A stretch of 64,000 nt of DNA, taken from contig JAQFVV010000056.1 of the NCBI GenBank assembly GCA_028023455.1, positions 558,001 to 622,000 of the forward strand, written 5' to 3'. This DNA comes from Epiperipatus broadwayi. Lineage: Eukaryota > Onychophora > Udeonychophora > Euonychophora > Peripatidae. A model generated the notes under the pieces. That model was not told the origin of the DNA. It made no database searches and was given only the letters and a program-made list of their open reading frames with translations. Shown piece after piece: positions 48,121 to 61,358 of the stretch. Numbering within the stretch: position 1 is the first letter of the stretch; the number at the start of each line of letters is the position of its first letter. Both the position numbers and the translations under genes were made by a program.

Positions 48121-49420
48121 GGATTATTTTAAACAAAAACAACAACACAAAATTAAATCTCCGCTTTTAGAATGAACTTAGAAATGATTAAAATAAAAGA
48201 GACAGAAATGTAATTAACAAGTTGGCTTGTTTTTAATCAAATTGATTAAAAACAAATGGTGAAAGAAAACTATTTAAAAATCAATTCTATAAAAAAAAAA
48301 ATCAAAATAACCTATTTTAAATATAAATGAGTACGTGTTAAATACAAGTACTTTTATAAAACAACTTTTTTTTTTTTTAAAAATAGCTATATGCTTTAAA
48401 TTTAATAAAACCAAAAGTTAATTCTACTTTTGTGAAATGACCTTACTTGACAGTGAGTGACTAGAACTACATTCTGACAACTGGAATTACCCTGCAAGAA
48501 AAATAAACCAAATCCTCATATGTTTTGTCAACTGCAAATTGCTGACTTATAATCTGTGCTCGAATTGTGAAGCACGTGCTTCATGCAGAAAATATACAAT
48601 GTAAATCTACAAATCACAAATGTACATTACAGTTTAATATCATTAAGACATTAAATTTAGATATTAGTGAATTAACTACAATGATATTTGGATAAATGTA
48701 TTGTAACACATCATAGTGAGACTGGGTTAATGGGTTAATTTCAAACCCTATTAATTCATTTATTATTCATTGTTAATTAGTTACAATATAATATTATTTG
48801 CACTACATGATAGTAAGTGAAGTATTCTTTACTAGCCAGTACTGTTAATTTGCAAATTAGTTTCTTCTGAATTAGCTAAACTTATTAAACAAGCATCTAT
48901 TTCTATAGCGCGATGTTTATAATTGTAATTCACTAAATATCAGCCTTTTACAGCTACTTATTAAATGTAATGACATTGCAAAAGACTGAAATGTGCATTG
49001 TGAAGATTTGATTTTTTTAGTTTACAATGTACTTGGTGTACATATACTAGTTTGAGAAATGCACTAGTAGCAAAAAATTTTCTATACTGAAACATTACTG
49101 TGGGAAATGAATGGAAATAATTATCTACAAGATTTATTCTAAGCTAAACTGAATGAATATTTTTTGGCTTGAGACACAATTAAGTTGTTGTGTACTCATT
49201 CATAGTTAGTCATGAGATCTCAAATATTTTGTCAAATTTAGATTTTGGAATCCCAAAATTTTCAGTGGAACTCCTGACAGGCAAATAAAAAATCTGTGTT
49301 TATAAATATAACTTGACTTTATAATAGCATAAAAAAAGGTGAAAGTGAAAAACCATAGCATCTAATATACACTGAAGAGAGCACTGACTAAATTGAAAGT
49401 AACTCCTAAGACATTATATT
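48120..49420. other. AT-rich intergenic DNA
   Basis: Nothing recognised. Confidence 0.5.
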
Positions 49421-49429
49421 AGATTTAAA

Positions 49430-49560
49430 GAGCTAGGTGCATTGCTCTAAGATCTAATACTCCTCACTGATGAAAGCCACAAGCTAGAAACTAGTTTGGG
49501 AATATGCACAACCTTTTAGCATGAATTGCTTACTAGAGCTTGTACTGAGTGGTACTACTG
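49430..49560 (-). repeat. Diverged copy of the 35-kb head/body repeat
   Basis: CACTGATGAAAGCCACAAGC and TAGAAACTAGTTTGGG are the inverse of the body words at 35107-35190, followed by a degraded head to 49560. Confidence 0.65.
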
Positions 49561-50159
49561 AATTTTATGTATAGTTTGCTATTGTTAAATTGAAAGTATT
49601 AAGAGGAAAGTTATAAAAATTCTTTGTACAAAAGCAGTGGATAAAAAAGTGGAATAAGTTAGTAAATATATTTGAATTAAAAAATTACTAAAAAAAAAAA
49701 CTTAATATATGTTGTTGTTAGTGATAAGATTGAATGATAAAATGAAACATTGCCTCAAAGAAAAATATAGCAGAATTAAAAAGAGAAAGATAAAAATTCT
49801 ATAACAAAAAAGAGCTAATATATTACATTTGCTAATATAGATATATAACCATCTATGTTATAAAAGTGTGTGTGATTCAGCAAATAGTTTTAGAATTTTT
49901 GAGAAAAAAGGGCAAATTGAGAAAGTATTAATAAGAGAGTGGGGAATATACAGGTGTAATTAGCAAATAAAATAAAAACATTAAAAAAATTGATAGAACA
50001 AACAATGAAAATCCAATCGTGGGACAGAGAGATACATTAAGTGTAGGATAGTAATAATAATTTATTGTAATACAAGAATGTTTTGCATCACATGACCAAT
50101 AAGATATATGATTTTAGCTACACAATATTATTCATCAGTAAATTCTTTTATAGTCAATG

Positions 50160-50345
50160 CTTTTATGCCATCTAGTGTAAGCTTTAGTAATTAATAGATT
50201 CCAAATAGTAGTAAAAAAGATTGCTAGAGAAAAGTTACATTAAATCTCTAAAAGATGAAAGTGCACTGTTCCTAAAAGCTCACTAATAAATATCATAAGC
50301 TACAAATTAGTCCGGAAATATTTGGATAGAACAGCACTGGATAAG
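50160..50345 (-). repeat. Very diverged copy of the same repeat
   Basis: AGTGCACTGTTCCTAAAAGCTC and CATAAGCTACAAATTAGTCCGG track the inverse body sequence at low identity. Confidence 0.45.
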
Positions 50346-52400
50346 GATTTATTAAGCCCTACCATATGACATTTATTGACTATTAACGCTTATACTAGAT
50401 GTCATAATAGTATTGAGAGTAAAAGAATATACCTAAAGACTGTTTTATAAAACACTGTAATGGAATTAAAGTAAAAAAAAAAAGCTAGTAAAATACTTGC
50501 TTTGGAAAAGTAAAACAATAGAACAAAAGGAAAACAAACATTTTCAGTATGTTTTTGAGATAACCTACTAACAATAAATAAATATGAAAACTGAAACAGC
50601 AAGTGCATTACGGATAAAAATAAGTGAAAGAAAGTTTAAAGGAAAAAGTTGATATATATTTGGTTAAGAAAATCGTGAAGCTTTTATAGCGAAATAATAA
50701 TTAGTAAAAAAAAAGTATATTAAGAAAATATTAAGATGATTTAAGAATGAAGTAAATGTAAAAGGTAATATGTTGTGATATGTATGGAATTTGTCTAGAA
50801 TAAAATGAATACTCTATGTATATAGATATTCAAAGAGAAATGAATTGTCAAAAATAAAATCATTACATAAGACATGCAATCTGATGATTGAAAAAAATAA
50901 AAGGACTTATCAATAGTGAAGTAAATAAATAAACAAGAAGCAGCAAATAAATAAATTGAAAAAAAAAAAGGGAGAACGCTGTACGATGAATACCAATCAA
51001 AAATGAAATTCATCTACTTATTGTGAATCTATGTAATTTTATTTCTTGGCGTGAAGCCGAAAACTTATGACATTATAAAAAATATTTGATGATCAATGTA
51101 ATAATATTTGTCCAAAGCTTATGATTTAATTAATACTCTTAAGACTGCATTTAAGAAACGTGGTCGGTTATAGCATCGGAATGAAATCGAACATGTTGAT
51201 AGTATTATTATGCAAGTATTTTCAATTACTAAAGTGAACTTAAAAAAATATTTATAATATATGTAAAATTGAACTTAAAAAATGAAAATATTCTGATACT
51301 ATCAAACAAACATACCATTTTTCGATTTCAAATTTGTCCTACCACATCGAGAAAGATTTGTAAACAGAATACTTATTTGTAGTGGATCTTTAAATCATGT
51401 GATCAGAACTATCCAATTGCTTTTTAAAATCAGATTGCTGTGCGTTTTAAGGGAAACTATTACTGTACTCTGCTTTTCGTATGCAGGATTTTTCAAAAAT
51501 AAAAGTTGCAATATATATTTTGAACAAAAATTACGTAACCTTTATTAGACATAAAGTAAATATAATTTTTATTTTGCTTATATCTTTTAGTCAATATAAA
51601 ATATATTATTCAATATTTAATAATTTTATTCCGGCTGGTATTAAATAGAAACGTAAAAAAAAACGTGGTTAGATTTGATTTGTGTTTCCTCATCGAGGGT
51701 AATTTAAATTTATGTTTGCAATAATAACACAAACTTATAACTAATATCACATCATTATTAATACATTTGTGCTGTCGTTTTGTTGTAAAAGCTTTCGATT
51801 GGACTTTATTTAATGTGCATATTGTGTATGTATGTTATAGATTACTTCTTAATACAAACTAAGCATCCTTACTATTTTTTTAAATAAATGAAAACAGTAT
51901 CATGTCCGTAAATTAAACATATTAGTATATAGTTCTAGCATTGAACTTTGAATGCATGCAGTTACATTGCACAAAACCTAAATTAATCACTATTAAAGTT
52001 GTTATTTTTTAATTATTCGGATTAACGTCGGAATTTATAAATGACATTGATCTCAGATATGGGGTTTGTGAGTAATTATATAACTGTATCTGATGTTTCG
52101 CAGGATTAAGTATTGATTGCTTTCATTGCAAAAGTTTTTCTGTATGCTTTTTGTCATCTCATGTTTTTATTTTGATGATTCACCTTACCAGCAAGAGTCA
52201 TGTCATGAGATTATCGTCCATCTCGCTGTACCTATTGCGACATTTGGATTACTTATTGGTGCAAATTATAGATACAATAATTTTTACTCTAAACATTTTT
52301 TGTTTGTAAACCATCAACATTAAAAAAGTGATGGTGGAGAGACGAGTATAATAGATTTTGTGCTGCTTGAATTGTCGATTTAAAAATTTTATTTTATCTT
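50346..52400. other. AT-rich intergenic DNA
   Basis: No supported gene. The open frame at 52117-52323 (+; contains HLAVPIATFGLLIGANYRY) is of less extreme composition than most, but has no recognisable domain and no convincing splice sites. Confidence 0.4.
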
Positions 52401-52404
52401 TGTG

Positions 52405-53200
52405 ATATACTCATCATCATTATTTCCAACTATAATTGATTTATTGCAAGATAAAGATCTCTAAAATTAATCCAGTTATTTCTATCAATAGGTTCACGTA
52501 CACCAACAAATTTCCTATTACATCCATTCATCTCACGTGTGATCATTTTCTATATCTTTTACAATATTTTGGAATCTGTTCAAAACTTCAACTGCCCATT
52601 AATTATTACTTCTTCTAGTCTAATTCCATTTTAGTCTCTTTATTTTTTTCAATGATTCCAGCAATATCTGATTATTGATGGTTTTTCTCTTTTGTTGAGT
52701 ATCAAATATCAGATCCTTAATTAAGACATGTTAAAACATTTATTGAAAATATTTTCAAACACTTGGGGATATTTCCTGTTAATGATAAGTTATTTCTATC
52801 AAAAGCACTCTCATCAAAGTTTAATTCTATGATTAATTTCATTCATTACAATAATTTGACTAAAGTATTTGTAGTTGTTAACTTCATGATTATCAATCTA
52901 TATTTTTTCTTCTGAGAAATACCATTGAACATTAGTCTTTTTAGTATGTATATCTAGTTCTTCTTTCTTACTTTTATTAGATAGTTCTTGCAATATTTCC
53001 TGAAACTCTGGAACATTATTAGCAAAAACAATGAATTCACCTGAAAAATCTACCTGACTTAAATAGTCGTGTTTTTATTTCCTTAGTTTACAATTTTAAT
53101 TCGTAAAATATTTTTTGTTAAACTGCTTTACCACTTCATTTAAATTAACTACACATACTGCTGTTCATTTTTCATATTGATCATATTAAATTGAGACAAA
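52405..53200 (-). pseudogene. RTE copy E, old 3'-half fragment
   Basis: The plus strand follows RTE-B 20695-21600 in order: CATCATCATTATTTCCAAC..., TTGCAAGATAAAGATCTCT, TTTCTATCAAAAGCACTC, GTTTAATTCTATGATTAATTTC, GTATTTGTAGTTGTTAACTTC, GTTCTTGCAATATTTCCTG, CTACCTGACTTAAATA. No open frame; identity perhaps 75%. It ends near the motif B region, so it is 5'-truncated. Confidence 0.75.
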
Positions 53201-54477
53201 TTTCCTGTCACTAAAACATAAAAATATGATAGCAAGATTATAAGATCAATCAATGAACTGGTTTGTTTGGAGAAAATGTGTACTATGGTGAATTTGAATA
53301 TAATTTTAATAGAAGAGTAAAAGCATTCACATTGAAAGATTATCCCAAAAGATATTCAAAAAAAAAGTGCAATATTATATTGCTTTCATTGTGAGAGAAC
53401 ATGAATGAGACATAAAATACAGTGAAGCACTATATTTAGTCAAGATAATAAAGTTTTTTTTAAAATTAAACTTTGCTGTAAGAGAAATTAAAATCGTAAT
53501 ATAAGTCACAGATTAATTTCTGTAATCTCACAAAAAATATTCTTTCACTTTTTGTTTTTATTTCTTTCTATAATTATAGTGAACATACTTGTTTATGAAT
53601 AGTTTTTAATAATGATAATTTAAAGTGTATATTTACATGATTTTCTTTTTAAGGAATCCAAATATAGTTCAGTAAATATAAATAGTTTTTACAGAAAGTT
53701 GTTTGGAAGTTTAATCAATATATTAGATGTATATATGTCAAACAAATGGTTGCAAATAATCTTAATTGAAAAAAAAAAAAAAAGAGGGTGTGGGGTAATG
53801 GATATATTAACTTTCAATTGTGTGACTTAGATAGGATTTTTTCACTCAATTATCATAGCCAACAATTTGAACCAAACTGTTGTAATCTTGCTGTTTCCTA
53901 AAAATAAAAGAACTAATTTTCAAAAATAAATTCACAATGCTAATATAGACCTTGGTTTATTTCTATATGTCTGTAGTTATTTGCTTGATTTACACAATAT
54001 TTTCATATGATCCTTTAGGCATTATTTTCAAGATGTAGAGATTTATTTACTTGGTATCTTAAAAATTAACTTATCATTTTCTAAGAAAGGAGTTATTTTA
54101 AAGTAAAAGTTGAATATTAATATATATTGTTAGTATTATGAAGTTTTTAAATTTCATTATCAAAAAAAAAAAGAAAAATTGGTTTCAGAACTTCTTTTTT
54201 AAGGAGCTGTGTAATGTTTCATATTGTTTTAACATTTTTAATATTCAAATTTTGTCTTCTCTGGTAATATTTATAGCAATTTATGAATAGTATAGACTTG
54301 ACTTTGTGAATAGATAATAATCTAATTCTATAAAGTTTATTAAGAATGGGTGACCCCTTCTAATTGGCTGCTTTAATTACTTTTTACCATGTACCTTAAA
54401 TACTAATAATATTAGTTTTTATTTTAGTAGCAAGAGTTTTTATTGAGCACATGGTTACTTTTAATTAACAGTTTATC
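53200..54477. other. AT-rich intergenic DNA
   Basis: Nothing recognised apart from A-runs near 53769 and 54163. Confidence 0.5.
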
Positions 54478-54485
54478 TACTATTA
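54478..54485. repeat. hAT target-site duplication (left)
   Basis: TACTATTA, identical to 54965-54972. Confidence 0.9.
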
Positions 54486-54964
54486 CAGGGATGGGCAATT
54501 GTTTTGGCTCGGGGGATGCAGAGATTGGAGAAGGGCGGTATCGGGGGCCACTTTGTGGAAGCGAAGTGCCGCACCTTTCTTTCATAACACAATAAACACA
54601 CTGCTTTATTCCCTGTATTACCAAAGAAATATTTGTTTGTCCATTCTTTATTAAACACACGACATTCATCACCGATTTTACATTTTTTCAGAGGGTTCAT
54701 GATTTCACTAAAGTTGGAAATGTATATATTTGTTAATGCAAAGACAAAATTGAAATTAACAAGTTCAACTGGAAAAGCACTGCACATTGTATCTACACTG
54801 CACATGTGTATGGACGTGGTCATCCTAGTGGAAAATACGAATCTTCGGTCGCGCATGGGAAGGAAATCTCAGTTCAAGGCGGATTTTTCTGATTGTCATG
54901 GGGGCCACATAAAAACTCTTAGTGGGCCGCATGTGGCCCTCAGGCCGCTATTTGCCCACCCCTA
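54486..54964 (-). mobile_element. Non-autonomous hAT transposon (479 bp)
   Basis: The ends CAGGGATGGGCAA (54486) and TTTGCCCACCCCTA (54964) are hAT-type terminal inverted repeats, with GGCCACTTTG/GGGCCGC-rich subterminal sequence. The element is flanked by a perfect 8-bp duplication, TACTATTA, at 54478-54485 and 54965-54972, the hallmark target size of hAT transposases. It keeps only the N-terminal part of a transposase gene, so it is an internally deleted derivative needing a helper. Confidence 0.9.
54560..54700 (-). pseudogene. Truncated hAT transposase N-terminus (BED-type finger)
   Basis: From a minus-strand ATG at 54700 the frame reads MNPLKKCKIGDECRVFNKEW then KYFF and AVCLLCYERKV, a match in layout to the start of Charlie/GTF2IRD2-like hAT transposases: a RVF..EW..KYFF block before the first Cys pair (CLLC) of a zinc finger. 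After YERKV the frame passes directly into right-terminus sequence, so the His pair and the catalytic domain are absent. The frame is open upstream to 54856 (MRDRRFVF...), which is probably leader sequence. Confidence 0.65.
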
Positions 54965-54972
54965 TACTATTA
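54965..54972. repeat. hAT target-site duplication (right)
   Basis: TACTATTA, identical to 54478-54485. Confidence 0.9.
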
Positions 54973-56770
54973 TGAACTTTGTATTCACAGGGTAATAAAA
55001 TAACTAAAGATCTTATTACAAAGTTAAAAAAATAATTACGTTGATAATATGTATATATAGTAATAGATAGATATCTAGAATCTGGTGATTATTATCATAT
55101 CTTTTATTAGGTAAGCAATAAGTAATGAATGGGGTAATTGTCACATGTAGAAGAAATGTGAAACTTACTTATATATACAGTATAATAATGGGATGATAAT
55201 GTCTAAAGATTATATAACCACACATCATGGTAGACATTTGTTAGTGATATTCACATTGGAATTGATCTTTTTATACTTTTATAGCTATCCATACAGAATA
55301 CCAAAATGTAATAAGAGTGAATTTAAAATTAATGTTTGAAGTAGCCATATAATTAGTAATAATTGATTATACTTATTTATTTATCAATAGCTACATATTA
55401 TGCTATAAATATATTAAGGTTTAACAATTACAGATATGATATATTTCACCCACTGTTTATTGCAAAGATTTCTCATCTAAGATCTTAATATAGATCAAGA
55501 ATATTAACACAGGACTTTCACAGATTGAAAATGGATTAATAATTATCATTTTGAAACTCAAACCCCACTCCTATTCATTATTAATTAGATAATAAACCTG
55601 ATTTTGCATAAAGTTTACGGTTCATAAATATAAATCATCTGGTTTCATTATCTTAAATCTGTTGTCAAGGAATAGATGGATTCCACCTTTCACTCTGGTC
55701 TATGATTAATATAGATGAAGAGAACTGGCACAGGACTTTAACAAAATGACATTTTTATTTTCCTAGAAGTTTAAACAAACCATGTTAAACAAGCAAATAT
55801 AATATATTTTTGCAAGTAGATTTTAATAATCATACATATGTACACACTGCTTGAGATAGAATTGCTCAATTCAATAAGAATAAAGTGAGATTAAATTTTT
55901 TAGTCATGTAGAACAATTTGTAAATGTTTAATTTCCAAAGCAATTTATTTGATGAAGAAATGTGCACACAAAATTATATTATAATGTGTAATGTAATTGG
56001 GGTACAAAAACTTCTCAAGTTGTCTTCAATGTGCACTATTATACCAAGTTTTGAATAAATCCTATATTTCTGTTGCACTACAAGTCAAGGAAGTGCTTAC
56101 CTAGTAGAATTTTATGCATGCTTGATGCTGAAAGGTATATAGATTGAGTTGATTATAAAATCATTTGGGTAAATTGCAGATTCTGTTAGGAAATAATGGT
56201 AGTATATTTTTTTGCTAGTCACATCATTAGATGGAAATTATGTCTTACATTATAATGATATTCTTATTACTTTAGTTTGCAATTTTTAAATTCACTGACT
56301 TATAATGAAGGTATTTATGACCATAGTTGCAAGTATTGAATATGGTCAGCAAATAGCTTGAGAATTTATTATTATCATAGTCATTGTTATCTTTCTCTAC
56401 TTTATCTGATGTTTGTTTAACCTTGCCAGAAAAATTCCTATGACTATTACTGCCAAATACATTCAACTATTTTTTCTATCTTGGTTCACTGAACTGGCTC
56501 AAGACACTAGCAAGCCATTCACAATAAATCTGATTATGTCTCCTTGATTATATCCAATTGTTATTAAGGTTGATTAAGAAATGTGAATATATTTGATTTT
56601 TGGTTTAATTATACCAAAACTGAAATTTCCATTGTTCCATTTAATATAAATAAAGATTCAGTTTGATGCATATTTTAGAAAAGTTTTGGATTTATATATC
56701 TCATTGACTGACTGATAGGCCACTATTATGTTGTGATTAATGATCAAATTTGACATTTGTATATTTCATA
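54973..56770. other. AT-rich intergenic DNA
   Basis: No gene. A weak direct repeat (TTAATATAGAT...CACAGGACTTT) occurs near 55485 and 55708. Confidence 0.5.
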
Positions 56771-56774
56771 TCTG

Positions 56775-57320
56775 CTCATCATGCTATTTACTTTCTTTTA
56801 GTTAAAATAGTATCTATAAAAATAACATATCTATATTACCATGATTTAATCTACAAGCATTACAGTTCATGTACATAATTAATGGTTGATAATTATTTTT
56901 AAAGATAAATAATGAACTTTTGATCTATCAGTTAATGGATGCATTATTTTTCCACATTTATTTTCTGCATTATTTAGTCTGAAAATCAATATTTGTTTTA
57001 TATATTCAGCATTTTTTCAACTCTCATTTTTAGCATTGATCATTGGAAAATCACAGTTCTAACAATATATATATATATTACATGGATAGATTTTTATTAT
57101 TACTATCACTCCGCTTACTTTCTTCTGGTTAGGACATTATCCATCAACACGTCTATCTATCTATATTTCTGTAATTTAACCTACAAGTTCTACAATTCTT
57201 GCATAGATGTAATTGTAATAATTCTGTTTTTAAGTAAATATTACATTTTGATCTTTCGGTTATGCATTTATTATTTTTCTGCATCTATCATGTATATTTT
57301 TTTATCCTGAAATCAGTACT
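56775..57320. repeat. Diverged direct duplication, about 320-bp period
   Basis: ATTTACTTTCTTTTAGTTA...CTACAAGCATTACA...TTTTGATCTATC...TTATTTTTCCAC at 56785-56990 recurs as CTTACTTTCTTCTGGTTA...CTACAAGTTCTACA...TTTTGATCTTTC...TTATTTTTCTGC at 57112-57310. The long open frame at 56993-57310 is a by-product of this AT-rich repeat. Confidence 0.65.
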
Positions 57321-58660
57321 ATAGAAATACATTTTTTTTTTTTGCAGATTCATTGTTTATCAGCATCATTCTTTAATATTATTGAAATGCCATTCAAAAT
57401 AGTTTTATTATTTTAGAGATTTATGGTCTTTCAAATTGTCATTTTTACTCTCATGATAATCATGGTTTTGCCATAGTATTTTTCCACATATAGTTTTTTT
57501 TTTTTTCAATTTTAAATGACACCTCATTTATATATATATATATAAACACATCCATACACATAAAATACCATTATTCCAAGTTGCATATATAAATTGAGCA
57601 GTATTTCTCCAAAAAATATATACAAATTTTCCCATGCCCGTAATGTATGCATCAAAATGTTTATATCTATATGTTATATGAAATTCTTGTAATATATATT
57701 TATTCTCAACTCTGCGCTATAAATTAATTTCCAACATAAATGGAAACTAAAAATATAGTAGCATTTTTTAGTATCAAGACTCAATGAAAGACCACTGTCT
57801 AGAATTTAATATTATAACTTATTTTATAAATAAATTAAGCTTATTGTTAAACAGTGTAAAATTCATAATTGTATAATAATAATATGCAAAAAATTTGTTA
57901 TTCTGTGTGAAATATTCACTTTAAACATAAATAAAAATAGCAAAAATATGACAACAACTTCAGTTAGAATAAAAGGAAATGCATGTAGTCAGTGTTTATT
58001 AATATTCATAATACACTTTTATAAAGAAATTAGCTTATTCTTAAGTTGTACAATTAATAACTGTATATGATGTCTGGAAGCAAAAATTTGTAATTCTAAA
58101 ATATCAACAAAAATAGAATACCAGTATAGTGGTCACTTTTTTATTGAACCATTGTTTCTAAAACAGTTTCAAAGATAATTACATTTTTATTGTGAATTTT
58201 CTGCCTCCTATAATTGCAAAATTTTTTCATAATCAAATTTTTTTTTCTCATTAAATTAATTTTTAACTATTATTCACTATAATAATGGTTTTAATTCATT
58301 GTAGGAATACTTTTTAAGGATTTCACTAGTCATTTTTACAGAACTATTTTTATTGCCATATTATTTTTTTTTTTTTATTTGGAAGTTCAAGTAATTATAA
58401 ATAACACATTTTTTTTTTTTTTTTGTTTACATTAAATTATTTTTAAAGGAATATCCACTAAGTTACGTATAAATTATTTAATACATTTTTCTTTAATTTT
58501 TAAATATTTTCTAGTTATCTATTATAACTATAAGCATATATATTTAAATGTGGTGTTTTTTGCTGACTCTCAAATCTTTTGAAATAATATTTCCATGGTA
58601 ATGGATACAATGTTTAGTTAGTTAAATTTATATAAATTCTAATTATAAATAATAGATTAA
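57321..58660. other. AT-rich intergenic DNA
   Basis: Long T-runs and AT microsatellites; nothing else recognised. Confidence 0.5.
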
Positions 58661-59710
58661 AATATAAATTGTTACATTTTGATTTACAAGTGTCAAACTT
58701 TTTTCACTCACAACTTTGATATCATTTATTAAACATAGAGATTATCCCTAGCCCAGATATTAACTAGTATTTTCAATTAAAGATACATATATTTGCATTT
58801 TTTTAAATAAAATTAATACAAATACAGGAAGTAATTTCTCTTTTTCTATGTGTTATATCTTTTACAGATGTACTTAATTACCTTCATTTTATCACACATT
58901 CCTGAAACATATGAATTACATCTTAAAACACAAATAAACTCCTAAGATGCATTTTATATTGAACCAGTACTCATCAGTGTGCTTAGATCACAATCTCTTA
59001 TACATATCATATGTTCAGTTTTTGTGAATCATAACTTGTTCATTTTGATTTGCAAGAATCAAACTTACTCTACCTACAACTTTGACACAATTTATTTTAG
59101 GTAAGTACATTAATGGTTATCACTAATCATTTATTAAACTAGAGATTATCCCCAACCCAAATAAATGCTCTGAATCTTAGTTAAATATCACTATAACTGC
59201 TTTTTTAAAATTAAACACACACATATGAGTCATTTGTTTTTAATATGTCTTTGTTTATATGTTTCAAAAATGTGTGATGGAGTGAAGGTAATATCTATAA
59301 AATATATTACACATGGAAACAGAGAAATGAAATTGAATTACTCCATGTGTCTGTGTTTAATTAAAAAAAAAACATATTGACCAATAGCAGGTTTAAATTT
59401 ATATCTGGACTAGGAATAATCTCTAGTTTAATAAATGATTAATTATAATCATTAACGTATTTATCTAAAGTGAATCGTGTCAAAATTATGGGTGGACTAA
59501 GTTTGACCCTTGTAAATAAAAGTATAACAATTTACTATTGATAAATACTGAACATATGATTAAGAATATATATGAGAAATTGAGATGTGAGCTAAATGAT
59601 GAGTACTGGTTCAACACAAAATGCATCTTAGGGTCATTTATCTTTTAAAATGTCTTTATTTTTATATTTCAAGAATGTGTAGTGGAATGTTTATTTAGCA
59701 CATTTTAAAA
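58660..59710. repeat. Complex inverted-repeat cluster
   Basis: TGCATTTTATATTGAACCAGTACTCATCA-type sequence at 58950-58978 is inverted at 59594-59630. A second block (CATTTTGATTT(A/G)CAAG...TTATTAAAC...GAGATTATCCC) occurs in direct orientation at 58672 and 59037 and inverted at 59405-59545. A third (CACACATTCCTGAAACATA, 58890) is inverted near 59255-59275 and again near 59670. The shared core links it to 30840-31060 and to the palindrome at 9863-10764. Confidence 0.7.
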
Positions 59711-60560
59711 AAATTAAAATATATAGATTATCTAATAGTTTTTTAAAAACATTTTTTTAATTTTGTTTCTACTAAAAAAAAAAAAAAAAATTCATTTTTT
59801 TTTTTTAAAAATTTTAGAATTTAGAATTTATTATTAAAAATTATTCCATTTACAACCGTTCTACTTTTTTCTTCTTAAAAGTACATAAATTTTGTGTTAA
59901 ATTATATAGTGCATACATTATTTGCAAATAATGTGGAATGTTTTAATTATAAAATCTGAATTGTAATTTACTTTCATTTCAGGAACAATCATTAAATAAT
60001 CGTTATTTTTAATTTTTAATGGAGTTCCATACTGTCATTTTTTTCTGTTCTTATTATTTATTTTCTAATGCATCGAAAGTTCACTAAGAGCATACTGGTT
60101 AATGTACTCATAGAAATTACTATATTATCCCACATGTAGACTTTAAACTTCATTAAACCTCAATGTATCTCTCTTCTTACAAACTATACTTATGTATGAT
60201 ATTATTAATTTAATGTACTCACCTTTATGCTTGAAAACTTCTATTAACAATTATTACACTTCAAAACAATGAATGAAGATATTACAAAATAAAAATGAAA
60301 AAGACAAGAACTCCCAAAGTGTATTTCTGTTGAACCAGCATTTTCAGATAGAAGTCATAATATTTCTCTCAAATGTCTTCAATATCATTCATTATTTATT
60401 TACTATATATTTGCACAATTTAATTCACAAGTGCTATATTCAGACTTAATGATAGTAATAAATGTCTTTTTACATATTAATATTATTAATAATTTTTTAT
60501 TTTTTTTTGAAACATTGATAATTTTAAATATATGATTAAATATTTTGCTTGTACAGAGGA
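59711..60560. other. AT-rich intergenic DNA
   Basis: Nothing recognised. Confidence 0.5.
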
Positions 60561-60599
60561 AAAAATAGCGCTAAATTAAAAGTATGATGCATGAATGTA

Positions 60600-60900
60600 A
60601 CATCTAAAAACTACTGCGTAGTCAATCGTAGAATTTCACGCTGTATGTTTGTAATTAAAAACTCAGTGAGTTAAATGTGAAGATATTTAGAGCTTCACGC
60701 TTTCGAATCTAGATACTTCAGACTGGCTTGGATATATAGAAAGACAAGTAAAGAAGAAGGTGGACCGCCTTCTTGTTAAATTCTCTGTCTTGTATTTATG
60801 ATTTGATCGCTATTAAGAACATTTGATTGGCTGTTAGATAGTAATAAGCATGAGAGGTTTGCAGTCTCTCAATTTAATTTCAAAAAGGAATATATTAATA
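60600..60900 (+). promoter_or_regulatory. Candidate upstream region of the EXD3-like gene
   Basis: The composition becomes more balanced about 0.6-0.8 kb before the coding exon. It contains GATTGGCTG (60826, an inverted CCAAT box) and a small hairpin GAAGG...CCTTC near 60756-60775. No TATA box or transcript evidence; offered only as the likeliest 5' region. Confidence 0.25.
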
Positions 60901-60965
60901 TTTAATAATACTTAAATTCTTTAGCTGGGTAAGTAATATTATAATCTATTAAATAATGAGATTTA

Positions 60966-61042
60966 TGTCCGGCATGGTTTAGTGCAGCGGTAAAGTGTCA
61001 GACTGAAGCATAAGATCGTTGGATTGATTCCCGAGCAATAAA
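60966..61042 (+). repeat. tRNA-like sequence (SINE head or tRNA relic)
   Basis: GGCATGGTTTAGTGCAGCGG resembles an A-box region and GGATTGATTCCCGAGC (61021-61036) a B-box region, spaced about as in a tRNA (roughly 35-45 bp). Several stem mismatches argue against a functional tRNA. It lies only 350 bp upstream of the EXD3-like coding exon. Confidence 0.5.
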
Positions 61043-61358
61043 GTCATTCTGTTATTTATTTTCATGATAGCAGTATGTTTATGTCAAAAGATAATCTTTA
61101 AGTCTGTGTGATAATTATAACACTAATAGATTTGGGCAAATATGTATAGAGGAGATGACTCAGATCAACTGAAGATGGTTTAGCAGAAGTTTGTCTTGGA
61201 AGTATATATCTATTTTTCTGATGTCTTTATTTTTGTTTCAAGTGTGATAGTGTTAAACCCCAAGTTATCAAATGTCTATTCTACTTGTATGTACATTTAT
61301 ATAGGTTTATATATTGTATTCAGTAAAAATTCATTACTCATAATGTTTTATTTTATAG

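Noticed and set aside
52117-52323. 68-codon frame with a hydrophobic segment (HLAVPIATFGLLIGANYRY)
   Set aside because: No promoter, splice sites or recognisable similarity; kept only as part of an intergenic note.
56993-57310. 105-codon frame that looks membrane-like
   Set aside because: Composition-driven (I, Y, F, L from AT-rich DNA) and lies across a diverged direct duplication.
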